From Salimicrobium flavidum (GTDB taxonomy: Bacteria; Bacillota; Bacilli; Bacillales; Halobacillaceae), in the NCBI RefSeq assembly GCF_900156645.1, contig NZ_FTOC01000006.1, forward strand, positions 1 through 64,000: 64,000 nucleotides of DNA. Direction: 5' to 3'. Below the pieces are notes generated by a model. That model made no database searches. It saw only the letters and a program-made list of their open reading frames with translations, and was not told where the DNA came from. Positions 7,354-16,074 of this stretch are shown here, one piece after another. The translations under genes and the position numbers were made by a program. The first letter of the stretch is position 1. The number at the start of each line of letters is the position of its first letter.

Positions 7354-9114
7354 TTATGAAAGTGGCACATCATCAAGTTCCTGAACCTGATAAAGACCGT
7401 AGTAGTGTCCCCGTTTAGCCATAAGCTCCTCATGACTCCCGCTTTCTGCAATCTGACCATTTTCAACCAGAACAATGCGGTCAGCATGGGTGATCGTAGA
7501 TAACCTGTGGGCGACAATAAAGGTGGTGCGTTCCGACGCGAGACGTTCAAGCGCTGACTGGATGAGGCTCTCACTTTCAAGATCAAGTGCAGAAGTCGCT
7601 TCATCAAGCACAAGGATAGACGGGTTTTTCAGAAAAACCCGAGCTATCGCTATACGTTGCTTCTGCCCCCCTGACAGTTTCACTCCCCGTTCACCGACGA
7701 GAGTATCGTATCCATACGGCAAACCGCTGATGAAATCATGAGCATTCGCGGCTCGTGCCGCTTCCATCATTTCTTCATCGGTAGCGTCAGGGTTCCCCAT
7801 TTTGATGTTCATCGCTACAGATTCACTGAACAACGTATTATCCTGAAGAACCATCCCGATCTGATCTCTCAGTGAACGTACCTGAACATCTCTGATATCC
7901 GTATCGTCCACCAGGATCCGTCCTCCTGTCACGTCGTAAAAACGGGGAATAAGGCTGATAAGCGTGGATTTACCACCACCACTCATGCCGACAAAAGCAA
8001 TCGTCTCCCCCCGGTCGACGTGAAGCGTCACATCTTCGAGGACGGGCGCTTCCTCTTCTTCATACCGGAAAGAAACATGATCGAACGTCACTTTTCCGTC
8101 TACAGACGTCACTTCCTGAGCATTCTTTTTGTCCTTGATGTCATAAGGCTCATCAAGAAATTCGAATACACGATCCATGGAAGCGATGGACTGCGTCAGC
8201 ACTGTGGCTGAGTTGACGAGACGACGGAGCGGCCCATATACAAGATCCATATAACCAACGAAAGCCACCATCGTTCCAACTGTAACCGAGCCGGTAATGA
8301 CAAGATACCCAGCGGAAGCTATCAAAAGAAGCGGTGCAAGGTCCGTAATGGTATACGTCACGGAATACGTGTATGCGTTCCAGTTCGTATGACGAATCGC
8401 TTTATCAAGGAAATTCGAGTTCCGCTCATCAAATTGTTGATGTTCATAACCCTCAAGAGCAAAACTTCTCGTCACCGGAACTCCCTGAACCCTTTCATGT
8501 AGATGTCCCTGCACTTCGGCCAACGCCTGGGATCGGTCGGAGGTAAGTGTCCGCAAACGCGAATAAAAGTACTTCACTGCAAACCCGTATAAAGGGAAAA
8601 GAGCTACCGCTACGAGCGTAAGCCACACGTTCATCGTAAGCATAATGATGACTGCGATGAGAATGGTGACCATATCGAGCCATATATTCATAAGCCCCGT
8701 AATTACGAAGTTTTTTGTCTGTTCCACATCATAAATTACCCGGGAAATGATTTCGCCGGACTTCGTCTTGGAGTAGAACTTCAGGCTGAGGCGCTGAATA
8801 TGATCGAATAATTTATCACGAATATCATATAAGACATTACTGCCGATCCACTGGGCAAAATACTGTCTCAAATATTCCACCGGCGGCCGTACCACAAGAA
8901 ATAGGAATAATGCTCCTCCCATAATCCATAATAACTGATCCACTTTTTCCGATTGGGCCATCGATTCGCTCCCGATAATGTCATCAATGACATATTTCGA
9001 AATAAGTGGAAGCAATAAAGGAATACCGAATTTGATGACCCCAATCAGGATGGTCAAAAGGATTTTCCACTTATACGGAGCTACAAATACCATATACCTT
9101 TTTATTGAATCCAT
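7354..9114 (-). CDS. ygaD: ABC transporter, exporter-type ATPase/permease (YgaD-like)
   Basis: The 586-residue half-transporter has an N-terminal membrane domain (about 1-310, six helices) and a C-terminal ATPase domain. Motifs are Walker [10 protein letters not shown], signature KLSGGQKQR, Walker [13 protein letters not shown] and a switch histidine in IVAHRLSTI. It would work as a homodimer in the cytoplasmic membrane and resembles MsbA/BmrA-type multidrug or lipid exporters; the cargo is unknown. Between ntdP and ygaE it corresponds to YgaD of B. subtilis. The ATG follows AGAAGGGACAGTTT. Its stop codon lies inside the target duplication of a MITE-like element. Confidence 0.9.
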   Translation of the reverse strand: MDSIKRYMVFVAPYKWKILLTILIGVIKFGIPLLLPLISKYVIDDIIGSESMAQSEKVDQLLWIMGGALFLFLVVRPPVEYLRQYFAQWIGSNVLYDIRDKLFDHIQRLSLKFYSKTKSGEIISRVIYDVEQTKNFVITGLMNIWLDMVTILIAVIIMLTMNVWLTLVAVALFPLYGFAVKYFYSRLRTLTSDRSQALAEVQGHLHERVQGVPVTRSFALEGYEHQQFDERNSNFLDKAIRHTNWNAYTYSVTYTITDLAPLLLIASAGYLVITGSVTVGTMVAFVGYMDLVYGPLRRLVNSATVLTQSIASMDRVFEFLDEPYDIKDKKNAQEVTSVDGKVTFDHVSFRYEEEEAPVLEDVTLHVDRGETIAFVGMSGGGKSTLISLIPRFYDVTGGRILVDDTDIRDVQVRSLRDQIGMVLQDNTLFSESVAMNIKMGNPDATDEEMMEAARAANAHDFISGLPYGYDTLVGERGVKLSGGQKQRIAIARVFLKNPSILVLDEATSALDLESESLIQSALERLASERTTFIVAHRLSTITHADRIVLVENGQIAESGSHEELMAKRGHYYGLYQVQELDDVPLS

Positions 9115-9152
9115 AAACTGTCCCTTCTTTCTAATTGGAAAAAATAAGGAAG

Positions 9153-9172
9153 CGCACCCTCAAAGTGCGCTC
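9153..9172 (-). terminator. Hairpin after ntdP
   Basis: GAGCGCACTTTGAGGGTGCGC on the minus strand lies between ntdP and ygaD. The T-tract is weak, so it may allow read-through into ygaD. Confidence 0.4.
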
Positions 9173-9176
9173 TCCC

Positions 9177-9704
9177 TTACCTGTACGTTAAGTACCGTTC
9201 ATACCACTGATCGATGAATTCCGGAGCGAAAGGACCTTTCCGCTGATGTATCCAACGGACTAGGATATCCACATTATTATACAAAATCCTATCCAGTACA
9301 TGCGGGTAATTCATCTGTTTTCGGTGGAGGTCGTATTCGTCCTCGTCCAGCAATTTGTAAGTCATATCCGGAAACACTTTCACATCCAGATCATAATCGA
9401 TATATTTGATCATCTCATCTTCATAAATGAATGGAGAACTGATATTGCAGTAATAATGCACTCCATCCGACCGGAGCATTCCTATGACATTGAACCAGTA
9501 TCTTGTGTGAAAATAACAGATAGCCGGCTCTCTCGTGATCCACGTTCTTCCATCACTTTCTGTGACTCTTGCCCGATCATTCGCACCGATAATGATCGTA
9601 TTCGAACCTTTTAGAATAGTGGTATTGTCCCATACGCGGTGCAATTGTCCATTGTGCTTATAACTTTGTATTTTGATCCGCTTGCCAGGCGCCGGGCTGG
9701 ACAT
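9177..9704 (-). CDS. ntdP: Nucleoside tri-/diphosphatase (DUF402, Ntdp/YgaC)
   Basis: The 175-residue DUF402 protein has the characteristic [21 protein letters not shown] region and the acidic stretch [10 protein letters not shown] with DEDEYDLHR, which form the metal and phosphate site in characterised homologues. Members of the family hydrolyse nucleoside tri- and diphosphates with divalent cations. It lies directly upstream of the ABC transporter gene ygaD, 62 bp apart, as in B. subtilis ygaC-ygaD. The start follows AAAGGGGTGGAATTCGT. The genes sspE and fabL, which lie between mutY and ygaC in B. subtilis, are not present in the 114 bp upstream. Confidence 0.87.
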   Translation of the reverse strand: MSSPAPGKRIKIQSYKHNGQLHRVWDNTTILKGSNTIIIGANDRARVTESDGRTWITREPAICYFHTRYWFNVIGMLRSDGVHYYCNISSPFIYEDEMIKYIDYDLDVKVFPDMTYKLLDEDEYDLHRKQMNYPHVLDRILYNNVDILVRWIHQRKGPFAPEFIDQWYERYLTYR

Positions 9705-9818
9705 ACGAATTCCACCCCTTTCTTGTCTGAAATCACTTCTTCCTATTATAACGACAATTCATTCCAATTGAAAACAATTCATTTTGCTTCGCTTTCGGCC
9801 TTATATCATATGCATACC

Positions 9819-10883
9819 TCACCGAAGATGAGGGTGTATTTTTTGATGGGAAACAGGGAAAGGATAATTCTTGATTGTTTCTTTCGGCACGAATCTGGCA
9901 TCCTCTCTTTGGACGGTTCCGGATACTGCTTCAGCACGGTGGACTTCCATCTCCCAGATCAAATGAGAGAATGTATGTCTCACTCGGTCTATCATACCGT
10001 TTTCCTCGATTTTCAACCCGTCCAGATCCCCTTCTTCCACCTCTTCTTCTTTCACCATCGGATACTGCCATAAGTTTGCCAACAACCCGTTCTCCGGGCG
10101 CTTTTCAATCAGCACTTCTCCTCTTTCATTCTCCACGACATACGTGCGGTATCGTAATACTTTCTGTGTTTTTTTCGAAGATTTCACAGGTAATTCCTGT
10201 TCGACCCCTTTGTGAAAAGCCCGGCAATGTTCCTGCACCGGGCACAATAGACATGAAGGAGACTTAGGTGTACAAACAATGGCTCCGAGTTCCATCAATC
10301 CCTGATTAAACGAAGAAGGATCCTTCGAAGAAATCAGAGAAGAAACCAGCAATTCAAACAGCTTTCTTGTCGACTGTTTGGCGATGTCCTCATCCACGAG
10401 AAGTACTCTCGATAATACTCTCATCACATTCCCGTCCACTGCAGGTACAGGAAGATCGTAAGCGATGCTTAAAATAGCTCCTTGCGTGTATGGACCGACA
10501 CCTTTAAGAGAACCGATCTCTTCCACGGTTTTCGGAACTTCCGAATGGTACTCGGAAACGACTTCCCTGACAGCAGTTTGCAAATTCCGAGCACGGGAAT
10601 AGTACCCTAACCCCTCCCACGCTTTCAGCACTTCCTGTTCATCCGCCGCAGCCAGGTCTTCGAGGGTCGGGAATTTCCGGATGAACTGTTCGAAATAGGG
10701 GATGACAGTCTCCACCTTCGTCTGCTGAAGCATGATTTCTGAAATCCAGACGCGATATGGATCCTGATTCTCCCGCCACGGGAGGGTACGTTGTTCTTTT
10801 TTGAACCATTCAATCAAATCTCCGCGGAATGATTCCACGGGAAAATCCTTGATTATTTCATCAGCTAACTCATTGCGCTTCAA
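9819..10883 (-). CDS. mutY: Adenine DNA glycosylase MutY
   Basis: MutY removes adenine mispaired with 8-oxoguanine. The N-terminal HhH-GPD domain has LPWRENQDPYRVWISEIMLQ (catalytic Glu), a helix-hairpin-helix LKGVGPYTQGAI and the catalytic Asp in VDGNVMRVL. The 4Fe-4S cluster motif C-x6-C-x2-C-x5-C is visible as CTPKSPSCLLCPVQEHC. The C-terminal part (about 230-354) is the NUDIX-like 8-oxoG recognition domain. I prefer the TTG at 10883 (LKRNELADEI…), which has AAGGGTG seven bases upstream; the open frame continues into the divergent gene, and an ATG at 10907 is an alternative. It is divergent from yfhP. Confidence 0.92.
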   Translation of the reverse strand: MKRNELADEIIKDFPVESFRGDLIEWFKKEQRTLPWRENQDPYRVWISEIMLQQTKVETVIPYFEQFIRKFPTLEDLAAADEQEVLKAWEGLGYYSRARNLQTAVREVVSEYHSEVPKTVEEIGSLKGVGPYTQGAILSIAYDLPVPAVDGNVMRVLSRVLLVDEDIAKQSTRKLFELLVSSLISSKDPSSFNQGLMELGAIVCTPKSPSCLLCPVQEHCRAFHKGVEQELPVKSSKKTQKVLRYRTYVVENERGEVLIEKRPENGLLANLWQYPMVKEEEVEEGDLDGLKIEENGMIDRVRHTFSHLIWEMEVHRAEAVSGTVQREDARFVPKETIKNYPFPVSHQKIHPHLR

Positions 10884-10937
10884 ATTAACACACCCTTCAT
10901 GATACATTTGGTGCACGAGGTAAAAGGGGGGAAACAT

Positions 10938-11933
10938 ATGGATACAGCTACACACGTCGTCATGGGAGTAGCTCTCGGTGGACTGGCCACCATCGATCCG
11001 GTTGTCGCAGAAGACCCCGCACTCGGGCAAGCTGTTCTGATCGGTACGATTATAGGTTCCCAGGCTCCCGACTTCGATACCGTACTTAAATTGAAAAACA
11101 ACGCGACATATATAAGGAATCACAGGGGCATCACTCATTCCATGCCTGCTGTCGTCTTATGGGGACTGCTCCTCACGGGAGGCCTCTCCCTTTTCTATCC
11201 GGAGGTGAACACCCTCCACTTATGGATGTGGACGTTTCTCGCCGTCATCCTCCATGTATTCGTCGACGTGTTCAACGCATACGGCACCCAGGCCTACCGC
11301 CCATTCACCAAACGGTGGGTAGCCTACGGGTTCATCAATACGTTCGACCCCTATATCTTTTATTTCCACATAGCAGGGATCATCGCCTGGTTTTTAGGAG
11401 CAAACCCCGCTTATTTGTGGCTGCTCATCTATTTCATCATCGCTCTCTACTATGTGAAGCGGTACTTCGATAAAAGAGAGATGATAAAACTCATCGAAGA
11501 GAATTTCACAGACATCGAGCAAATCATCACTTTTCCGACGATCAATCAGAATATATGGCGGATCACTATAACGACTCCTTCGAGATATTATATCGGCCGT
11601 GCCGAAAACGGACACATCACCATACTCGACGAATTCATAAACAAACCGATCAATACTCGTGACCCTGTAGTGAAAAAAGCTCTCGAGGACCATAACATTA
11701 AAGCGTTTCTTTCTTTTTCACCGGTCTATCGTTATGAGATCAATTACCACGATGAATACACCGAACTTCGTTTCATCGACCTCCGCTACCGTTATAACGG
11801 TCGGTACCCGTTCGTAGCACTTGTGAAGATCGACGATGAACACGGGGAAAACTTAAAGATTATCGACTCCTACACAGGGTGGGTGTTCACTGAAGAAAAG
11901 CTGCAGGATAAACTGAATACGGCCGAAAAGTGA
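10938..11933 (+). CDS. yfhP: Membrane-bound metal-dependent hydrolase (YdjM/DUF457, YfhP)
   Basis: The 331-residue protein starts with an ATG behind AAAAGGGGGGAAACAT. It has the family signature MDTATHVVMG at the N terminus, then GSQAPDFD and HRGITHS, metal-ligand motifs of the YdjM family, followed by four or five membrane helices (about 60-185) and a soluble C-terminal domain. The family is described as membrane-bound metal-dependent hydrolases of unknown substrate. It is divergent from mutY, its neighbour also in B. subtilis, where YfhP is named as a regulator of the yfhQ (mutY) region; that role is not evident here. It ends in a bidirectional terminator. Confidence 0.85.
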   Translation: MDTATHVVMGVALGGLATIDPVVAEDPALGQAVLIGTIIGSQAPDFDTVLKLKNNATYIRNHRGITHSMPAVVLWGLLLTGGLSLFYPEVNTLHLWMWTFLAVILHVFVDVFNAYGTQAYRPFTKRWVAYGFINTFDPYIFYFHIAGIIAWFLGANPAYLWLLIYFIIALYYVKRYFDKREMIKLIEENFTDIEQIITFPTINQNIWRITITTPSRYYIGRAENGHITILDEFINKPINTRDPVVKKALEDHNIKAFLSFSPVYRYEINYHDEYTELRFIDLRYRYNGRYPFVALVKIDDEHGENLKIIDSYTGWVFTEEKLQDKLNTAEK

Positions 11934-11961
11934 ACCACGCCCCCAGGGAGCGTGGTTCACT
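11931..11961. terminator. Bidirectional terminator between yfhP and yfhJ
   Basis: GTGAACCACGC and GCGTGGTTCAC form an 11-bp stem around CCCCAGGGA between convergent genes. T-tracts are short. Confidence 0.65.
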
Positions 11962-12221
11962 TATTCTTCAAAGTATTTTTTGAATTTAGGGTTGGTAGCA
12001 ACGAAGTCATCCAGATGCGGACCGTAATGAGTAACCCACTGTCTGATAATCTGCTCGGTCACTTCTGTTCCTTTATATTCTCTCCCGGCCTTCGCGCGGG
12101 TGGCTTCGAAATCTTCCCACAGTAGCTCAATCCACTTCCTCGCTTCCGGCTCTGATAAATCTCCGTTTTTCTCCATGAGTTCTCTCGTCAGCTGGTCCTG
12201 CTTGAGGTTGTGGTCACTCAT
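11961..12221 (-). CDS. yfhJ: YfhJ-like WVELL-domain protein
   Basis: This 86-residue protein has the compact, acidic YfhJ fold: an N-terminal stretch with KWIELLWEDFEATRAKAG, the variant of the W-V-E-L-L motif that names the family, then IIRQWVTHYGPHLDDF. Function is unknown. The start overlaps the end of yfhH by 8 bp, so the two are translationally coupled, and the pair is also linked in B. subtilis. No signal peptide or membrane segment. Confidence 0.85.
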   Translation of the reverse strand: MSDHNLKQDQLTRELMEKNGDLSEPEARKWIELLWEDFEATRAKAGREYKGTEVTEQIIRQWVTHYGPHLDDFVATNPKFKKYFEE

Positions 12222-12585
12222 CGCTCGTCACCCTGCGCCCGAGCATCGAAATAGGAAGCGCTTCTTCCGGTTCCCCGGTAATATGATCCCCTTCCTCTTT
12301 TTCGACGAATCTTCCATGCTGGTCTTTCCGATAGCCCCACGCGAATACACCGTTGATATAGACGATATAAAACGTATGGGAAGGGTCCCCCTCGATTTCA
12401 TGTGTATCCCCTTTTTTGAATTCCTTCGGGTTCAGCATATACGCTTTGGCCATAGTTATTTTACGTTCATAGACGGCGTATTCGTTCACCATCCCGAACT
12501 GTTCCGCTTTCCTGGCTTTATCCGTAAGCTCGCCGACTTCCTGACGCAGCTCTTCGTATGTGTAGTCACTGTATCGACGCTCCAC
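12214..12585 (-). CDS. yfhH: YfhH family protein (DUF1811)
   Basis: The protein is about 123 residues from the GTG at 12585, which has GGGAGGAGAGATTCAAG in front; an upstream in-frame extension lacks homology and a ribosome site. It contains the DUF1811 hallmarks YTYEELRQEVGELTDKARKAEQ, GMVNEYAVYERK and a C-terminal SH3-like half (FYIVYINGVFAWGYR). Function is unknown. It is the first gene of the yfhH-yfhJ pair and divergent from the SDR gene. In B. subtilis yfhH is next to recX; here recX lies 6 kb away because the PTS block intervenes. Confidence 0.85.
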   Translation of the reverse strand: MERRYSDYTYEELRQEVGELTDKARKAEQFGMVNEYAVYERKITMAKAYMLNPKEFKKGDTHEIEGDPSHTFYIVYINGVFAWGYRKDQHGRFVEKEEGDHITGEPEEALPISMLGRRVTSDE

Positions 12586-12677
12586 CTTGAATCTCTCCTC
12601 CCGACTTATTTTCCATTTACATTTTAACACTTAAGGGACACAATAGAAATTAGAATACACAGGGAAAGGAAGTCATT

Positions 12678-13331
12678 ATGGGAAATGTCATCATTACAGG
12701 AGCAGGAAGCGGTCTCGGCAAAGCCCTCGCTAAACGATATGTAAGAGCCGGTCACACCATTTATCTGAGCGGACGCGACGAAGACAAACTGAGAAGTGCC
12801 CGGCACGAAATCGAAAGCGAGGGAGGCGTCACGGATACAGTCGTTTGTGATGTGACAGAAGCCGCTTCGATCCAGGAAATGCTCAAGCAGGTAGACACTG
12901 TAGACCTCATCATCAATAACGCAGGGGTCGGTATCTTCGGAGAACTCTCCACTTATGAAGAAGAAGACATCGATGCTATGCTGAATACGAATGTGAAAGG
13001 GACGATTCTCCTTACACAAGCGGCTCAGCCGAAACTGGAAGCTTCCGGCGGGCGTGTGCTCAACATTATCTCTACTGCTGGTTTAAAAGGAAAAGTGAAC
13101 GAAAGCGTGTACTGTGCCAGTAAATTCGCTGTCCGTGGGTTTACCGAGAGTCTCCATAAAGAATGGGAAGATAAAAGAATTGATGCCACCGCTGTCTATA
13201 TGGGCGGAATGAACACGCCATTCTGGGAGAATTCCGAACATGTAAGCAACCCGGATAAACTGCGCACTCCTGATGAGGTGGCTGAAATCATCTTTTCGCA
13301 GGATGACCGCCGCCCACATTTAGAAATATAA
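12678..13331 (+). CDS. Short-chain dehydrogenase/reductase
   Basis: The 217-residue protein is a classical SDR: cofactor motif TGAGSGLG near the N terminus, RDEDKL where NADP specificity is often set, NNAG after strand 4, catalytic Ser in NIISTAG and YCASK (catalytic Tyr and Lys). At 217 residues it is shorter than typical 240-260-residue SDRs, with a reduced C-terminal substrate lobe. It would carry out an NAD(P)-dependent oxidoreduction in the cytosol; the substrate is unknown. The ATG follows GGGAAAGGAAGTCATT. It is convergent with ptsH, and a MITE-like element lies in the gap. Confidence 0.85.
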   Translation: MGNVIITGAGSGLGKALAKRYVRAGHTIYLSGRDEDKLRSARHEIESEGGVTDTVVCDVTEAASIQEMLKQVDTVDLIINNAGVGIFGELSTYEEEDIDAMLNTNVKGTILLTQAAQPKLEASGGRVLNIISTAGLKGKVNESVYCASKFAVRGFTESLHKEWEDKRIDATAVYMGGMNTPFWENSEHVSNPDKLRTPDEVAEIIFSQDDRRPHLEI

Positions 13332-13358
13332 GAAACGTTTGTTGACTATATAGCAAAA

Positions 13359-13532
13359 GGCTCTGTTATCGTTTATTGTTGATTTTCATCCCTACGGGTG
13401 GAAGCTTGCCGCGGGCATGACGCGGGCTTCCGGAATCTCCCTACGTTCGATTCCGGTGATTTTCCGTTCATGCTTGTCCCGCAGGCGTCTCCCCCCTTCG
13501 TTCTAAAATCAACAACCGGCTTAAACAGAGCC
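13359..13532 (+). repeat. MITE-like element, family A copy 2
   Basis: A 174-bp element with ends GGCTCTGTTATC… and …TTAAACAGAGCC, flanked by identical TAGCAAAA (13351-13358 and 13533-13540). It has the same orientation as copy 1 and the same internal CCGGAATC hairpin. It contains no open frame of note and fills the gap between SDR and ptsH. Confidence 0.88.
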
Positions 13533-13539
13533 TAGCAAA

Positions 13540-13575
13540 AAAAGAGATAGAGGGAGGCCCTCTATCTCTTTTTGT
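13540..13575 (-). terminator. Terminator of ptsGH
   Basis: AAAAGAGATAGAGGG pairs with CCCTCTATCTCTTTT, followed by T's on either strand. It lies 10 bp after the ptsH stop codon and ends the operon before any ptsI. Confidence 0.85.
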
Positions 13576-13584
13576 ATATTCGAT

Positions 13585-13851
13585 TTATTCGCCAAGACCT
13601 TCTTCTTTTGCTTTTTCAGCGATCGCTTTCACCGCTTCTTTCTCATCCTCGCCTTCAGCAGAAAAAGCAATTTCTGCTCCGCTCGGAATACCGAGAGACA
13701 TGACTCCCATAATGGATTTCAAGTTGACGGATTTCCCGTTATACTCCAAAGTCACATCGGACTTATACTGACCCGCTACCTGTACAAGAGAAGTAGCAGG
13801 ACGTGCGTGTACGCCCTCGGAAGCTGTGATTTTCATATTTTTCTGTTCCAT
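13585..13851 (-). CDS. ptsH: Phosphocarrier protein HPr
   Basis: The 88-residue protein is HPr of the phosphotransferase system. His15 in GVHARPAT receives phosphate from enzyme I and passes it to EIIA domains; Ser46 in LKSIMGVMSLG is the HPr kinase site used with CcpA in Gram-positive carbon catabolite repression. It follows ptsG by 13 bp, giving the ptsG-ptsH order known from B. subtilis, but ptsI does not follow: a terminator, a repeat element and the SDR gene come next. Confidence 0.96.
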   Translation of the reverse strand: MEQKNMKITASEGVHARPATSLVQVAGQYKSDVTLEYNGKSVNLKSIMGVMSLGIPSGAEIAFSAEGEDEKEAVKAIAEKAKEEGLGE

Positions 13852-13864
13852 AATGGATCTCTCC

Positions 13865-15898
13865 CTATTCTTTTATTTTAATGATGTTCTTCTGCTCAGT
13901 GGTTATTTCACCAGTTTCCTGCAAGTCTACATACTGGTTTTCATTAAGGTTTGTAAAGATAATCGGAGTGATGACCGATGGTGCATGTTCCTTCACGTAT
14001 TCAAGGTCTACATCCATCAGTTTCTGCCCCTGTTTCACTTTATCTCCTTCACCGACATGAGCCGTGAAGCCTTCTCCGTTAAGTTTCACTGTATCGATTC
14101 CGATATGGATCAGTACCTCTACCCCGTCATCAGTGACAAGGCCGATAGCATGTTTCGTCGGGAACACGTTCACCACTTTACCATTGATCGGAGAAACAAT
14201 CGCTCCATCTACAGGATCGATAGCGAATCCGTCTCCCATCATCTTGCCGGAGAACACCTGGTCAGGTACATCCGTAAGTGGCAACAACTTCCCGTTAAGC
14301 GGACTGACAAAGTCAATGTCTTCAGCAATATGAAGCTCCGTATCCGTTGCTGCATCGGCTTTAGGTGCTTCCTGCTTACGCGGGGCTTTTCCATCTATAA
14401 TGTCCTGCATCTGGCCACGCAGCGAATCGGAAACAGGTCCATAAATCGCCTGGATATTATTCCCTACTTCCATTACACCGGAAGCGCCGAGTTTCTTAAG
14501 ACGGTCCTTATTGACATTCCCCTTATCATGCACGGAGACACGAAGTCTCGTAATGCAGGCATCCAGGTTGTCGATGTTTTCCTGACCGCCCATCGCCTTG
14601 AGAATTTCATACGGTTTGTCATCGATTTCTCCTACTTCTTCCCCTTCATCTTCTCCTTCTTTTTCACGTCCAGGAGTAGCAAGGTTGAACTTGAGAATCG
14701 CCCAACGGAACCCGAAGTAGTAAATGACAGCGAAGACGAGACCTACGATGATCACCCACCACCAGTCAGTACGGTTCGGAATGACACCGAAGAGAATGAA
14801 ATCGATCAGACCTCCGGAAAACGTCTGTCCTATTTTCACTCCGAGAATCTCCATGATCATAAAGGAGAAACCGGCAAACACCGCGTGGATCGCGAACAAC
14901 AGCGGGGCGACGAATAGAAATGAGAATTCGATCGGTTCTGTAATACCTGTAAGGAAGGAAGTAAGAGCTGCTGAGAACATGATCCCTCCTACCACTTTCT
15001 TACGTTCCGGACTTGCTGTGTGATAAATCGCAAGCGCCGCAGCCGGAAGACCGAACATCATGAACGGGAACTTACCGACCATGAACGTACCTGCTGTAAA
15101 TTCTACACCGTCACGTAGCTGTGCGAAGAAAATCGTCTGGTCCCCGCGTACAATTTCTCCGGCAGCGTTCGTGTAGGAACCGAATTCGAACCAGAACGGA
15201 GAATAGAAAATATGGTGCAGACCGAATGGAATGAGGGAACGTTCCACGACACCGAATATGAAAGCGGCAAGCGTCTGGTTCGATTCGAGCATGAACTGAG
15301 AAAATGCGTTCAACCCGGACTGCGCATACGGCCAGATGAAGAACATGATAATTCCCAGTCCGAGAGATGTAAACGCTGTGATGATCGGTACAAAGCGCTT
15401 ACCGGCAAAGAATCCGAGGAACTGCGGAAGTTCTATGTTGTAATACTTTTTATACAGGAACGATGCCCATATACCGACAATGATACCACCGAAAACACCA
15501 GTCTGAAGAGTCGGAATACCAAGGACGTTCGCGAATTCCGGACTGTCAGCTGCCATCTCCGGCGTCACATCACCAAGAACTCCCATCGTCACGTTCATAA
15601 TCAAATAACCTATGATTCCGGCAAGTCCTGCAACACCATCGCCTCCGGCAAGCCCAATGGCTACCCCGACTGCGAATAATAGTGGCAAGTTATCAAATAC
15701 GACGCCACCTGCTGCTTCCATCAACGAAAGAAGCAGTACCATCCACGGATGTTCAAAAAATGGAACAAGATCTGTGAATGATTCCTGAGCAAAACTGGTA
15801 CCAAAGGCAAGCAGAATACCCGCTGCCGGAAGCAATGCTACCGGTAGCATGAGGGACTTACCGACTTTTTGCAGTGTACCGAATGCATTCTTAAACAT
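13865..15898 (-). CDS. ptsG: PTS glucose transporter EIICBA
   Basis: The 677-residue permease has domains in the order EIIC (about 1-400, ten or so membrane helices), EIIB (about 420-500, phosphorylated Cys in [10 protein letters not shown]) and EIIA (about 530-677, active His in [14 protein letters not shown]). It imports and phosphorylates glucose. The length and order match PtsG of Bacillus. It is cotranscribed with ptsH and preceded by a RAT/terminator switch read by GlcT, the adjacent upstream gene. The ATG follows AAAAAGGAGGACTATTT. Confidence 0.95.
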   Translation of the reverse strand: MFKNAFGTLQKVGKSLMLPVALLPAAGILLAFGTSFAQESFTDLVPFFEHPWMVLLLSLMEAAGGVVFDNLPLLFAVGVAIGLAGGDGVAGLAGIIGYLIMNVTMGVLGDVTPEMAADSPEFANVLGIPTLQTGVFGGIIVGIWASFLYKKYYNIELPQFLGFFAGKRFVPIITAFTSLGLGIIMFFIWPYAQSGLNAFSQFMLESNQTLAAFIFGVVERSLIPFGLHHIFYSPFWFEFGSYTNAAGEIVRGDQTIFFAQLRDGVEFTAGTFMVGKFPFMMFGLPAAALAIYHTASPERKKVVGGIMFSAALTSFLTGITEPIEFSFLFVAPLLFAIHAVFAGFSFMIMEILGVKIGQTFSGGLIDFILFGVIPNRTDWWWVIIVGLVFAVIYYFGFRWAILKFNLATPGREKEGEDEGEEVGEIDDKPYEILKAMGGQENIDNLDACITRLRVSVHDKGNVNKDRLKKLGASGVMEVGNNIQAIYGPVSDSLRGQMQDIIDGKAPRKQEAPKADAATDTELHIAEDIDFVSPLNGKLLPLTDVPDQVFSGKMMGDGFAIDPVDGAIVSPINGKVVNVFPTKHAIGLVTDDGVEVLIHIGIDTVKLNGEGFTAHVGEGDKVKQGQKLMDVDLEYVKEHAPSVITPIIFTNLNENQYVDLQETGEITTEQKNIIKIKE

Positions 15899-15970
15899 AA
15901 ATAGTCCTCCTTTTTATTTGCAACCCAGATGAATTTTCAGAAAAATGAACCGTTTTCATAAAACCAAATA

Positions 15971-16050
15971 AAAAAAGGCATGAGTACGAACATCAGTAGT
16001 CAAAAAGGATATACATATCCCATTAACCACTCATATTTCGTACTCATGCC
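15971..16050 (-). terminator. Conditional terminator in the ptsG leader
   Basis: On the minus strand GGCATGAGTACGAA (16050-16037) pairs perfectly with TTCGTACTCATGCC (15990-15977), followed by TTTTTTTATTT. The 5' arm overlaps the RAT sequence, so GlcT binding would prevent the hairpin. Confidence 0.85.
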
Positions 16051-16070
16051 TAATCGCGTCAGTAACACGT
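16041..16070 (-). promoter_or_regulatory. RAT antiterminator target of GlcT
   Basis: On the minus strand the sequence beginning ACGTGTTACTGACGCGATTA and running into GGCATGAGTA is nearly the same as the B. subtilis ptsG RAT as I remember it. It overlaps the 5' arm of the terminator and lies between glcT and ptsG. Confidence 0.85.
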
Positions 16071-16074
16071 ACAT

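Noticed and set aside
13826-14917. 363-codon plus-strand frame over ptsG
   Set aside because: It is antisense to the strongly conserved EIIA/EIIB coding region of ptsG and has no homology features; a shadow frame despite its length.
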